This document shows, piece by piece, positions 50,501-63,057 of a stretch of DNA of 64,000 nt (position 1 is the first letter of the stretch; the number at the start of each line of letters is the position of its first letter). Origin of the DNA: Tomocerus qinae (Eukaryota > Arthropoda > Collembola > Entomobryomorpha > Tomoceridae); contig CM034548.1 of assembly GCA_020055645.1 (NCBI GenBank), positions 40,788,296 through 40,852,295 on the forward strand. Direction: 5' to 3'. Below the pieces are notes generated by a model. The model was not told where the DNA came from, made no database searches, and was given only the letters and a program-made list of their open reading frames with translations. A program made the position numbers and the translations under genes.

Positions 50501-53500
50501 TGGGTTCCTCGGGGCAGGAATTACATTAGAATATGGGAGTAGATAAAGGAGTGTATAGAGTATAGAATGTAGGTTATTGTGAGGTGGGTAACGCTGGAGT
50601 GCGTGAGGGAAAAGTAGGAGATATTTTTGTGTTGGTTAGTCTACGTGTCTCCGACGTGCCTTCTGCACTAAACTGATGTGATCTGATGTTGATCTCCTCC
50701 TGATGGGATTGGATAATGTGGCGTAGAGAAACAAAAGTGACAATCTCATCAGGACGCACACCAAAACAAATAAATATCCGACCGAGACAAGAATAATGTC
50801 AAGCGCAAAATGCAATTGGATTTTTCTCTGACTCAGCGTCAAGCCTAATGTATTCAATTTCAGACAATCATTTTTCTGTGTTTGTTTTTTCAGTTTTAGA
50901 TCATCTCTCACAGATGCCTAGCCCATCTCAACCCTCTTTTCTTGTGTTTACGAGGTGTATACACATGCGTGAGTGTTAAACATTCCTAATAGAGGATTGG
51001 AATTGTGTTTATAGTCCGTCAGAATCGGACGTTTAGTTTAAAGCGAGCCTGGTCCACTTCAATTTAAATTAGAAATAAAATGTGCTAGTGATTTTCGAGG
51101 GAACGAGGAACATTAAGACTTCCTTTCTTAGTGTGAACGCTTCATCGCTGCTAAGCATGCTAAAGAAAAGAAGGAATGGCTGAAGAGTTGTAAAGTGAGT
51201 CAAGAAACCAGCCCAACGGAGAAGAGAGAAATCGCCAAGAGAGGAAATAATAATACTATAAGGGAAAGAATAACGACAGCCAACTGCTCTTATCTACACT
51301 CATTTTAAACTTTTATTAGAACTCCAACCTTGCAGCCGATTATCGCTTTCCACACTAATTTGCTATAGGCTTCCTAATAGAGAAAGTTGTTCCGAGTCTA
51401 TTAGAAAAGAACCTCTCCTCATACACTTGTAACCACGGAAAGCCAGTATGTTGCTGTAATTAATGTACAACTAACTTGTAATCGTACAATCCTTCCATTC
51501 TTATTACCGAATATTTCTTGGCCTCTTACTTATACTTTCGACAATTAGCCAACCGACTTGCAACTATAGTATCAGCTTATACATACTTAATTCCGGACAT
51601 GGAACAAATTAAATTAAATTGAAATCAATTCTTCGATGAAAGAATAAAAATTGTTTCTTTGCGCACACTAATGGAGCATATTACATTTACTAACGTTCCT
51701 TGTTCAAAGGTGTTATTACTAAAACTGACATTGCTAATCGACTCCTTTTCTTGTCCTCAATCCATTCTTAACATCAAATGTATGTGTAGTAAATTTTGTA
51801 ACTCTGTAGCGGATGTAAACAATTTGTTTGATTTGTTAGGCACGAAGTATAGCATGAGCCTAGAAAATGAAAAAAGCCGTTTTAGGATACTTCAATGACA
51901 TACGCATACAAAGATTGCAAACACTGATAGTGTTTGCTTTTAATTAAATCTTTTATCGTAATTGAAACTAATTTTGCTGTCAGGGATATTTTAATTTCTA
52001 TCTATACTGATAGCGGTAGGTATATTTATTTCGTTCGATTCCACATTAATAAACTCTCCGTGAATGTTTAAAGCTGTTCGATTTTTATCACTTAACATTC
52101 GCTTAGTCGGCAGCGTACTATGAATGATTTATACGCATAAAGCAACAATTTGCACTGAAGTTGATAAAGTAAAAATGGATTTAGAGGATAAACCGCTCTC
52201 CAGACTTTATCTAAGCTACAAATGGACACTTTTAAGGTACTACTATAAAAACGTAATAAAAAATAATTCTTTGAATACGAAGACTAAAATGCTAAGGAAA
52301 ATATGTAGGGATACTTTCAGTAGACTTATTATAGTATAGCATAGGTTAAGTAAGACTTTTAAACTCATAGCTATAAAGGTACATAAAATCCCTATCGAGG
52401 GATATAAATATTTGTTTACCTTTTTGAAAAAATTAGGTCTCTGATATAATTTAGGAAATATTATCTTAACGTTACAAATATGAAATATAGCATTTCTCTT
52501 ATACCAATAGGAAACCAAGTATTTAGCATGTGGAAGGGCGTACAGTGGTTTAAGGAACAGAAACGCTCTCAATATTTTTTGTTTCATGGGGTTTACTCAC
52601 CTCAACACATTCTTCTCCGTTTGTCGAATCATGTATACGCCATTTCACATCACCTTAACTCACATTAGTTCCACTCAAGCTTAAATGGCATTTTTCTTTC
52701 CTCCAAATGGCAATCTTCATAAAAATCTTTCACAAGTATTCATAGCCGTGAAATTTCGAAACCGTAGCTCTTCTACCCTTTAAAAATATACCAATTTATA
52801 TAAGTCCTACTTAACAGGAGTATATCTATTATAAATTAATATTGCTCCACTGCAGTGAATAATTCATATTGCCATTATGATTTACATAACATGGTTAAGT
52901 GAATGGTACATTTTAAGTTTATAAGAGGCACATTTAGAACCGGCTATATTTTACAGTGTAATACGTAATTGTTTTTATTATTAATTTAAATGTTTCTGAA
53001 TGACGCATAAAAAATTGAAAATGAAATTTTTATCAGGGAGTCTAACTCAGTAACAATTTGTAGTTGGCCAATGATAATTTAATTATTAACCACTAAATAA
53101 ATAATAAATGTCCTTTTAAAATCATATCTGACGTGATTCATTGTATTTCTGTAGAATTTCAAAGTGTTTCTAATGTTCCACTTTTGCACAGCGTTATCAC
53201 AGTTTGCAATTGAGAGAGAAGCCATCAATTAAGAGTAACCCTGTAGGTTGAAATGTTTTTGTATAATAATAGACAAGTTTTCTGTTTGTGTTGGAGAAGA
53301 GAGTATAAAGACGGAAGTATATAGGGTCAGAAATCTGTGGCATTATATCAAAGGAGAAAAGAGAGATATAAATACAAACATAGTCATATATCAGAGAGAA
53401 AACATTCACGTCAATTGGAGCATAGGGAAAGACGGACTACCTACCTCCATGCAACTTCACAATAAGAAATGCAGTGTTTCTACCTTGGGCTAGACTGAAA

Positions 53501-55020
53501 TGTCTAAACCGACGAAACTAGTCCATCCATCCAACCAGAGTCCACTCACAATCAGTAAGTTATGTAATTCAAGTTGAGTTAACGTTCCTCCACTTTCTCC
53601 ACTCCTATAGCTTTTCACCATTTTTCCTACCTACAGTTACAGTACGGCCGTGTAGCTAATCTCAACAAAACCAAATCATTGACGCTGAACTGAATGAAGA
53701 TAAAATCTAACTCTTTAGTTAGCAACTTGGTCACGAAACTCCGTTAGAAGCTTAGTACAAAGCGCAGATTTTCTCTATCACGTAATACAAAATCTTTTCT
53801 GTTTTCTTTCTAACGATGTGTAATATTCTACATTGGCGCTTGTGGCTACAACGCAGCAACATCTATTGTATCTTTCTATGTAGTAGCCCCTACATGTACA
53901 CAAAACATACCCGCTAGTAAAAATTAGATGCATAAATTATTTCGTTTTCCACAAATAAATCCAACTCCATTGCAATCCATACCATAGCCTTTGTTTAAGT
54001 AATTCTTTACTAAAAGACAATTCAAAACAAATACGAAATTTGGCAAAGGTTAGGACAAAGTTTAAACATAATATTAGCATTTCCTTGTTAAATTTCTTAA
54101 AATTATTTCTTTATTTTTTGTTCTAAAGTTTAAATATAAAATTCAGTAGAATGTGGTAAAATGACAATGCAAAATTTCTGTGGGAGAAATGGTAACGGAA
54201 GAAGGTATTGTACTGTAACACACTTTACTGTACTACATATCAATATTAAGACACGCTATATTATTACAAAAGATCTCGGAGCCAGTAACACCAACGTCAG
54301 CAAAAAATGTGTAGCATTTAGTGTTTGGTGTAAGAACTGGGCTCTGTTACAAAATCGTTGTATAAAGTAGCGTTTTAAGATTTCCATTGGTTTCTCGGTT
54401 GTATGTAGTACGTGTAAATGTTGCTGTCATGTTGGTGTACAGCACGCGAGTTTTTTTCCCTCCTCATACATCAAAGGTATGAATTGAATGACTTCATAAT
54501 AAGCTTCACTTACTCATTCCAACAGCATTAATAATAATATTTGTAATGCTAACAACCAGTCAGTATTTGTTGAAAAAGAACTTGCATAATATACTAAAGC
54601 CACTCTTGTCAACTATCAAAATACTGCCCAACACTAACTTCTCCATAAAGTGTAATTTCTCTGTAATCGTAAACTGTTGGATTGTAAGTTTATGAGTGAG
54701 TGAACACTAAAGGAAAATCTGTCGCGGCTTTTCCGTCAAATTCATAAATGACCAGGAAGAATTGTAGATTTCGTTCAAGAAATGCACTTTATCGCGTGTA
54801 ATTATATACGAAATCTACGTACCAACTTAATTACAGCATATAAGCATAAAAAATATCAAAATAACAAAAAATGAAATTTCTGGTGCACTAGAGCATTTCA
54901 AATAGCTAAATCTGAACAAATTTGGCACATTTTCAATTACATTGGAAATTAGATAGTAAATAGGCATCTCATAAGGATGTCATTGATAAGTAAGATAGTT
55001 GTAGAAACGGTAATAGATTG

Positions 55021-55320
55021 TGATTAGTGAGAAATGGTTGGGAGTATGAAAATGTTTGGTGTCTTATAGACAAGGTATGACTAATGGGAGTAATGGTCTG
55101 AATGGGATGTCTGTTGTAGTAGTAGGTGGTTAGCACGGGTAATAGCTTATAGTTTAAGTTGCCATTGACATGATGGTTGTGTTTTATGCAAATTGTAGCA
55201 AAGGTAACATGACAAGTTGTTTTATTGAATACTTAGATAATATAATGGCTGTCGTAGGAAGGAGGGAAGAGTAAGTTATAGTGGAGTTAATAGTGGAGTA
55301 GTGCAGGAGCAAATAAAGGA
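55021..55320 (+). other. G-rich, C-poor non-coding block
   Basis: 91 G and 20 C in 300 bp (skew about +0.64). A 94-codon minus-strand ORF over it is best explained by the composition. Confidence 0.8.
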
Positions 55321-55404
55321 CAAGAGGAGGAAAGAAAGGTCTGTAAAACAAATCAATCAGTAGGCAAACGAAACCAAAAAGAGGAAACGTAGAGCCAACG
55401 AGTC

Positions 55405-55432
55405 TGCATGCACACACATGCATACATGCATA
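55405..55432. repeat. 28-nt alternating pyrimidine-purine tract
   Basis: This is the longest strictly alternating tract I found, made of TGCATG, CACACA and CATGCA words. It sits at the downstream edge of a strongly G-rich block (55021-55320). Confidence 0.75.
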
Positions 55433-56123
55433 ACTAAACGTTTTCTCTCTTGCGATGCCATTTGACATTTAAAGGAAACTAGTTCTTTATTATTTTACCT
55501 GCAGCCAAGGACTTTCTTTTTCGTGCACGTAATATCTACACTTACTACTTACGTCCCTCACTCTCCGGAGAAACTCTCATAATAGCTACATATTACATAA
55601 GAGTACCACTGTCAAGCAAGACAAACCTAACCAGTCACACCTCAAACTCAAACTCCGTATTAAGACTTTTTTATCAAATAGCTATAGCTTTGCCAGACAG
55701 ATACATATGTACATATTTGCTTACGTGGCTCATTCAACCACGGAGTCGGGCCATTTTTTCCGTTCACAATTATACAGTTCAGGTAACTATTTACTACTAG
55801 AGTTCCCATAATGCTTATCCCTATTATTTATAATGGGATTTCTCCCGAAGTCACACGCGCTCCTTCATTCATTCTCTTGTCTTGCCTTCTACTACTATTG
55901 TGAATTGTTTACAAATCTGAATTCCCTGAATTCCAAATATTTTCTCCGAACCGAGCTCAATTACAAAGACACGATGAAAGCTCTTCATTTATGGAAGACG
56001 ATGACTGCTGCGGTTCTGCGGACTATGACTGCTAGTATTTCCCTAAAAACTCCTCATTTATGAGTTCCCGTGGACTACTTTTGTCGACATAGTATTATGG
56101 CATCGTCAATGCCATGACTAAAT

Positions 56124-56145
56124 ATGCAAATCATTACATGCAAAT
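56124..56145 (+). promoter_or_regulatory. Tandem POU octamers
   Basis: ATGCAAAT occurs at 56124-56131 and again at 56138-56145, 14 bp apart in the same orientation. Single octamers also occur at 430, 8779, 34098, 43173, 43892, 55186 and 58945. Binding is inferred from the motif alone. Confidence 0.3.
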
Positions 56146-59100
56146 AGCACTGTCTCCTTGTCTTCCTACCTACGCAGATTCATCTGTGATTACGTATTTT
56201 AATGGAATGTCAAACTCTGTTTTTGACACCTTTGTACATATATTATTTCCCTCTGCGAAAAATACATTTACATAGGATATCTTCAAAAATTCATTTTCTC
56301 GGAATCAAAGATAACCAGAAATACCCCGCAGCGAGATGATTCAAGGGAGGCACATGGCACAATTCAAAGAAATCCATAACTACACATTCCATTCTATTTA
56401 CCACCGAAACAAAAGTAGAGCTGCCACTGCTAAAAACACCGTCCAACGACCACATGCAAGCATTTAAGTGACGTACTACTTACAACTCCGCAATTCGACG
56501 TACTTGTAAATAACGCGCTAATACACAATTCAGGTGTAAGTCGACGCGTACACTCACTCTTCTGGGTATTTTTAATATGTTGAGACAGCCCCCTTCCTAT
56601 AGTGTAATTCTGTACAGGTGTAACGGAGACGTATAAATTATTTTGGAACTTCTCAGGGAATCGTTAGTCATTATAAGAGTCATGTCGTATACTTTATTCA
56701 GTGTACTTTTCTTAAAGGTCATTCCAGTCATACGACACTGGAATAAAGCTCAGTAGTAATTTAATACACTTCGTGTAAAGTAGCACAGCAGGAATAATGA
56801 GAAGGCCCTTACCAGAATAAAATATAGCATATTTATCTGAATTTAAAATCATTAAAGATAAATTGTTATTTAAAACTGTACCTACTTATTTAACTATAAT
56901 ATATAATTACCGCTGTAAGAATAATGATGGACAAATTCTGTTTCTGTCTAATACAGGTCTCAATTCACGCACAATGCCATAATAAAACATTTTATACCAT
57001 TTTGTGCATAAAAAGCATTCTCTTCAGTGTTTAAGACATATTAATCGCTTTTAAATGTGCGTAATCATGTAAAAAAGGAGTGAAGCCGTCGTTTGACTTT
57101 CTCCGTTGTAAACAGTGCCATTGCTCAGAAAAGTTGGTTTGGCTTTAATAACTCAAAAACGTCCACCAGTTTCCCAAAGCAGGAAATAGACATTAGAATT
57201 TATTGCACTACTCACTAGGCACCTTAACTGATTTACTCCCCTTGACTCTCACTTGGAAATACTTCAACTCTTCTCCTTATACACTCTACGCTATTTACTA
57301 CTTCATAGCAGTGTAGATTAACTTTCTCACAGCTTTCACTTTAGTCGAACTTGTTTGTGTTGGGTAAAACCTTGTAAAATTGCAATTTTCTCTAAAGTTT
57401 GATCTTTAATTTCCTTGCAATTGTTTAATAACCGAGTTTATGAATCCCTTATAACATTGTAGTAAGTCTCCTACCACATTTTCACTGTCATATAAATGAC
57501 CAATAAATACAACGCAGATTTATGCTTATGCAATGGTATTTCCTACTTTATTTAAACGTTTCAGTACTTTCTATTTTATATGGAGTACCTATTGAGTGTC
57601 ATGTGAAATATTTCATGTACATTAAGCAAAGGTAGTTGGACACATCCCACCTTTGTTGTAATTGCTGTGTACAAAGGCAGCTACCCACCTTGTAGCAATT
57701 TTCACCGGCGACATTACGAAAGTTGGAGTTGGGCATTATAAACAAATAATATTTTTGAAACATACAAATGTGGTGCCGATGGCATTAGTAGTATATCAAG
57801 AACATAATACTTGAAGTAAGGGAGAACATGATGAATCTGATTATGAGTGCTTATGTGCAAGTAACAGAATTAGGGCTGATTGTAGGAAAAGGAAACTTGA
57901 GGTAAGGGAAGTCGTTTAGTTTATGCCACTATTACTCTACAATTTAGCTTACTATGTGTTACCTGCATTAGGTTTATACCAGAGAGACATGACATGAGAA
58001 ACATTAGAATACAATTAACTACATGGACAATCTTGCCATTTTCCCCTTTCCCTCGGTTTACAAGAGTTCAGCGCAGGATTTGACTGTGAAGACATGTTTT
58101 GTATTAACTATTGAAAAGTAGACATGCATATTAAAGTTTTCTTCCGTGCCGCAGACTACAACAGTTAATTATGTTCATATTCTTGTAACCATTTGATTTT
58201 GCGTTGCAACAATTTTGTTTTGTTTTCCTTTCGGCATCTGTTATTCCATTAAGCAAACTTGCAATTGGCAAGTACCTACATATCTAGTTACAGGGAGTTA
58301 TGCAATATTACGTTAAATATGCTACAGATACTTAGAACCCGTAGTACAGTCAGCTTGCATCTGTTTCCACAAGTTTTACATGGCTAATAGTAGTAGGCAG
58401 GTAGGAGAAACACGGAGTTCCGCACTATACTCTTAGTTTAAAGAAATGGAGAGAAAAGGAAAAGTAACGTGATTTTGTTTGCATGTGCAAGTTTAAAGTA
58501 AATACAGTAAAATGTAGTGTTTAGTGATTCTATGTCTTTGGGTCATGTGAGGGAAATGTTCTTTAGTCAGTGGGCATGGCAATGGCACTGCATAGGCCAC
58601 AGCAGATCGAGTCGAGTTGACTGAATTAAATCGTATGCCCTCGGCTAGTCTGCCATCAAACTTGTACTATGATCTCCTTCCTATATATACTTACACATGC
58701 ACACTTTAAATTATATACGTAAATCTATATTGCCATAAAATCATAAAATTAGCCCATTTAGAGAGCCATAGAGCTTGGTAGTTATATAAGTACGCAGTCA
58801 AACCGTCCGATCCAATCTAATTTCCAAGTAAATAGGAAAAACAAGGAAGTAACTAATGCTAAACAGAGAACAAAAGTCAACTCGATTCCAGTTCATTTCA
58901 ATTCGGTCCGGTAGGTAAAACTCTTTCATGGCGAACCGCCGAATATTTGCATGTGGGTTTTTACTTTTTAGTTCACATTGCATGGTAATTTGCACCTGCC
59001 TCCACCCGCAATAATCGTATCGCACCGCAGAGAAGTGGCGGTATGCTATGCCATGGAAAGTCATGTTATTCTATGCTAATAGTTCTTACATTACATATAA

Positions 59101-59497
59101 CTAACCAACCAACCGTATGCTTATACTATTTATGTCACTACCTACCTATATACATAATAATAATATGAGTAATAGTACAATCTACTCCTATTTACTACTT
59201 GCTTACTATAAACTCTAACAAAGTAGCATATCTCACCTACCATCTACTCATAATATATATTGAAACATGCCATGCTCAAAGGCTGAAAGGTGAAACAAAC
59301 AAACAATTGTGAAAATACATAGTGCCACTTTAATATATTAAACTATCTGTACAAACGTTCCTATCCCACTACAAACTCAAACCCAAATCAAATTCATATA
59401 CCTATATATACTTTTGTAATAATAGATACAATAGCAGTACTAAATAAGTAGTATAACTACTAAGTAGGTGAAGCTTTCTGTCTCCCTATATATACCT

Positions 59498-59558
59498 ACC
59501 TAGTCTTAGTATGCTCTGGTTTTATTCTTACCTAGTATTCTTAGTACGCTCTGGTTTT
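59498..59558 (+). repeat. Imperfect tandem duplication, unit about 32 bp
   Basis: Copy one (59498-59523) and copy two (59530-59558) both begin ACCTAG and end in a near-identical CTTAGTA-Y-GCTCTGGTTTT block. They differ by one C/T change and a 3-nt insertion in copy two. The close match suggests a recent local duplication. Confidence 0.8.
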
Positions 59559-59573
59559 GTAACACTATGCCTA

Positions 59574-60980
59574 CTTTCTCCAACACTTTAAATAAAGTTT
59601 GCAGCCACACTATAGGGGAATACATTCACTTTAAAGTAATATCATATCAATGTCTGTGCTCACGGAGTAAACTGACTTGACGGAGCTAATAAATATATAG
59701 AGGAAGGTTACTTACGGAGGAAAATCCTTTTAAAACACAACCCACTTACATTCCAGAAGCACTATCTTGTCCATATTATTTTATGCTACTTATTATTATA
59801 CTAGGTAGTTTACCTTAGCCTACAAAAGTATCAGACGAAAACGCAATACAATAGTCGAATGCAGCTACACAGAATTACCCACACAAATAAATACCTTCAT
59901 TTAATTCTGGTTGAAAAGTCAAAAAGTTAAGAGGGGCCGTCAAGTCCTCCCATGACCAGACGGTGCCGGCCAGTCAGCCAGACCAACAAAACCAGAGCAC
60001 ACCATTCCCCAACTTCATAATTCTCCTTCCCATGTATGAATCTAAGGCATATGTATAGCTTGTGTCTTATTGTAGTATTAGAGTCTACATATCTGCATGT
60101 GTATATGTAATACTCAGCAAAACTTTCTCCAAGGTCTCAGCTCAGGTCAGGCTCTCTGCCAATTTAAATGTATACAGTGTGGCAATGTACGTATGCATTT
60201 ATTTCCTTGTAGAAAACACAAGTCGCATTCATTAGAGAATTGTACTCAAGCTCTTTGACTCACGCCCTAGTCTTCCAGCAGATTCTAACGTCTGTTCCAA
60301 CACTAAGTCTCCAAATGGGAATGGTGTTAGGTAGTTAATAGCTTTCATGGCATTACTTATTGTTAGTTAGCTCATGCATAAATACTTTATATTATTTCAG
60401 TCCACAATCCAAGTGCTTTCTTATGTTTCATTGTCGTCATCTATCCAAAACTAGACAACCTTCTTACATTTCTAACCGTCACTACTACATCCACTTCAAG
60501 GTACACAGTTTATTCCCACCAGCTAATATCATGCCTCTACACATCTGCATACACAAGATTATGCCCCTATTTCATATTCACTTACAAGACTACTAATTCA
60601 TTTATGTGCTAACTTGGTTAACGTTATATTGACTAATTGTTAAAGTGTCAATGAATAACTCTAACCCCTTAATCCACATACCTAAGCTTAGATAAGGGCA
60701 TTTCATAAATATAGCTCAAGAAACCTAACTACATCCTACACCTCTTTCACGGCACGTTCATGAAAATAAACATCTCAACGCTTTCTCCAGTACAAGCTCG
60801 GTGAAAGTAGATCACTAGTCCAGTTTCTCCTTTAAGCTCCCCAGCGCCTTCTACCAGGATTCTAGGAACATCAACTTTACTCAGTCCTGATTTTCTCCAG
60901 AGCGAGTTTCGGGAGAAAGTACACACTGCGCCACCTTGGAAGCAATACTAGGATTCAAAAGACTAACCAACTTTTCTCCA
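59574..60980 (+). repeat. Cluster of six same-orientation TTTCTCCA words
   Basis: TTTCTCCA occurs on the plus strand at 59575, 60124, 60782, 60892 and 60973, with a reversed GGGAGAAAGT at about 60910 and a shorter TTTCTCC at about 60826. Three copies (59574, 60123, 60781) extend to CTTTCTCCA, spaced about 550 and 660 bp apart. Flanks do not align, so this is not a simple tandem repeat. Confidence 0.6.
60361..60600 (+). other. C-rich, G-poor non-coding block
   Basis: 20 G and 64 C in 240 bp (skew about -0.52). It sits within the 59.5-61.0 kb stretch that holds a cluster of TTTCTCCA words. Confidence 0.8.
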
Positions 60981-62829
60981 CTCCACAATTCGTTTGACTT
61001 ACACTAGAGTGAATTTCCAATCCTTTTCTCTTCCTGTGATCTATTTCTTACGGCTTGCACATTTCCAATTTCTAAGCTACTAATCTTGTAAGTTATGGCC
61101 ACAACTTTCCCTCTACTTTCTCACAAATATGGAAGATTTTTAATGTTTTATATGGGTTATTTTTGATTTATGGTAAGTAAATGTTTATTGATATTGCTAA
61201 ACGCATATTGTTCAGCACGTTTATCAGCGTGAAGGAGTAAAATGGTTTTTAGGAGGAGTAAAAATGGATTAATAATGGGGTGGCGTCACATGGCAACTTT
61301 TAATGTCTAGCAATATCCCAAATTGCGCGAGAGCAATAAATTAAAATTTGCAATTTCATTTTTTCACTCTAGGAATGTTTTATAGGGGAAAGTTGTAGTG
61401 AGTGCCGTGTGGGTTTTTTCTGGTTCATTGAGGAAAAGAGCATCGGTAAATTTTAAAATTTATTCTACTACATGCAAAAACGGCACTATCCATCATCAGC
61501 TTCCTCACTATTTTCCACCCGTGATTAATTCTGTAATATGCACCGAACAGGAGTAATAGTGATATGTTTACACTTTCGTGCTTTCATCGTTTCTCTTCTT
61601 GATCCGCCCCTTTCTACTATTTTTCAGCTCTATGCACTAAAACTGAGCCTTAAATCATACATATTTCTATTTATAAAAGGTGCCTATTCATTTTATGCTA
61701 AAGCATCACTAACGCTAGTCGTTAGTCGCCTCTACTTTATAATAGATACAGAGTTAACTAGCTAGCAGAATACTTATTTGACTGAACTTTAAGTCATATT
61801 TTCTATTTTGTGGGCTGTAGTAAAGATATTGCGCTGGCAAAGAGAAGAAGGTATTCCCACGGGACGGATGAGGCGAGAAAATTCTCTCATCTCTTCATTT
61901 TCTGCGGTATTATCTTCTTTAGAAGTAAAACTGTCCGTACCTAAATGCATATATTGCATTTAAGCACTATGTATCCGAATATATTGAAGCACTACGAGAT
62001 ATTATCACTTACGTACAAAGTTGAGGTGAGCTCAAAGTTTGAGCATACTTACTGTCTAACCTGAGCCATGAAATTATGAATTACTTAACATTACAAGATA
62101 CTTGCACTTTAGTAATTTAATTACATATTATTATATTTTATGCAGAAATTTAAGCTCAAATACTTTGTACGTACATTCATTTCTAGTGTATGGTACATTT
62201 TATAAAGGTTGTACACCCCTTTCAACTACTTGCTATTAGTAAGGAACATTTTTAACTATATATCGAGGCAATCTTAAAAATGTATTCTATTTTGTTGCGA
62301 AATGTCACATTTTATTTTTAGTAGCATATAACATTAGTGAATTATCACGACTTTTATGTCCACGTGATGTAATATAAATAGTATTTAATGTTGCTAATGG
62401 TATTCATGCCATCAGAGATGGATTTCTAACGTTGTGTCCAATTTTTTATTACTAGTTGTATTGTTATTTTACTGTGGGAAATAATAAAATAGAGAAGCAG
62501 AGCCTATAAATATCTTTTTCTCATTCGGGAATAAGTATATATAGTTGGTACAATAAATTTCCAAGCAGTCCACCCACAAAAATGCTGAGAGTCTATTAGT
62601 AATACAAATACGTCCGTCCATATCCTACATTCATCTTTTTTACAGTTCGTTCGGTAGCAACAAATACAGCACGAAAATAAATGTTATATATAATCATATA
62701 TGAATATATCTGGCCACCTATAGAGATTTAGTATTATTACGGGCACTCACATTAGTCGTTTCGTAGAAATTTTGGAATGATTCCGATCTACTGCGTTTAG
62801 TGTGTTTGCTTATTTGACCACCGCCTTCA

Positions 62830-63057
62830 ATGGAGACTTACGGTCATCGAGCCTCGTTAAAGAAGGAAGTTCAGTTGAGTCCGAGCCAGAGAACAGGTCA
62901 GAAAAACAGGAAGGAAAGCAAAGGGCGAGCTCATGCATTTATAGCAGCTAGTAAACATCTGTATGTACATACATATTTATATGGGAGAGAGTTATATAAA
63001 TCACATATCAGCACCTACCAGAATATATCTATAGGAATTCAGAAAATAGATATATAG
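62830..63057 (+). other. 75-codon open frame with a basic N-terminal half, doubtful
   Basis: The ATG sits in TTCAATGG. The first 40 or so codons are visibly G+C-richer than the rest and encode a Lys/Arg/Gln-rich segment; after that the frame becomes AT-rich with many Tyr and Ile. A donor-like ACAG/GTCAGA occurs within the richer half. The change in composition could mark an exon end, but there is no family match. Confidence 0.15.

Larger units (their letters stand above)
37561..55020. other. Long non-coding AT-rich stretch
   Basis: No gene is supported over 17 kb. Features are limited to a TA run at 42147-42162, the alternating tract at 43673, GA and GT microsatellites near 46.8 and 47.5 kb, and G-rich patches at 38.8-39.2 kb and 45.0-45.2 kb. 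A 106-codon ORF at 37678-37998 has balanced composition but no recognisable family. Confidence 0.6.

Noticed and set aside
53237-53250. miR-10-like sequence AACCCTGTAGGTTG
   Set aside because: The match to miR-10 ends after the seed region, and no complementary arm lies within hairpin distance on either side.
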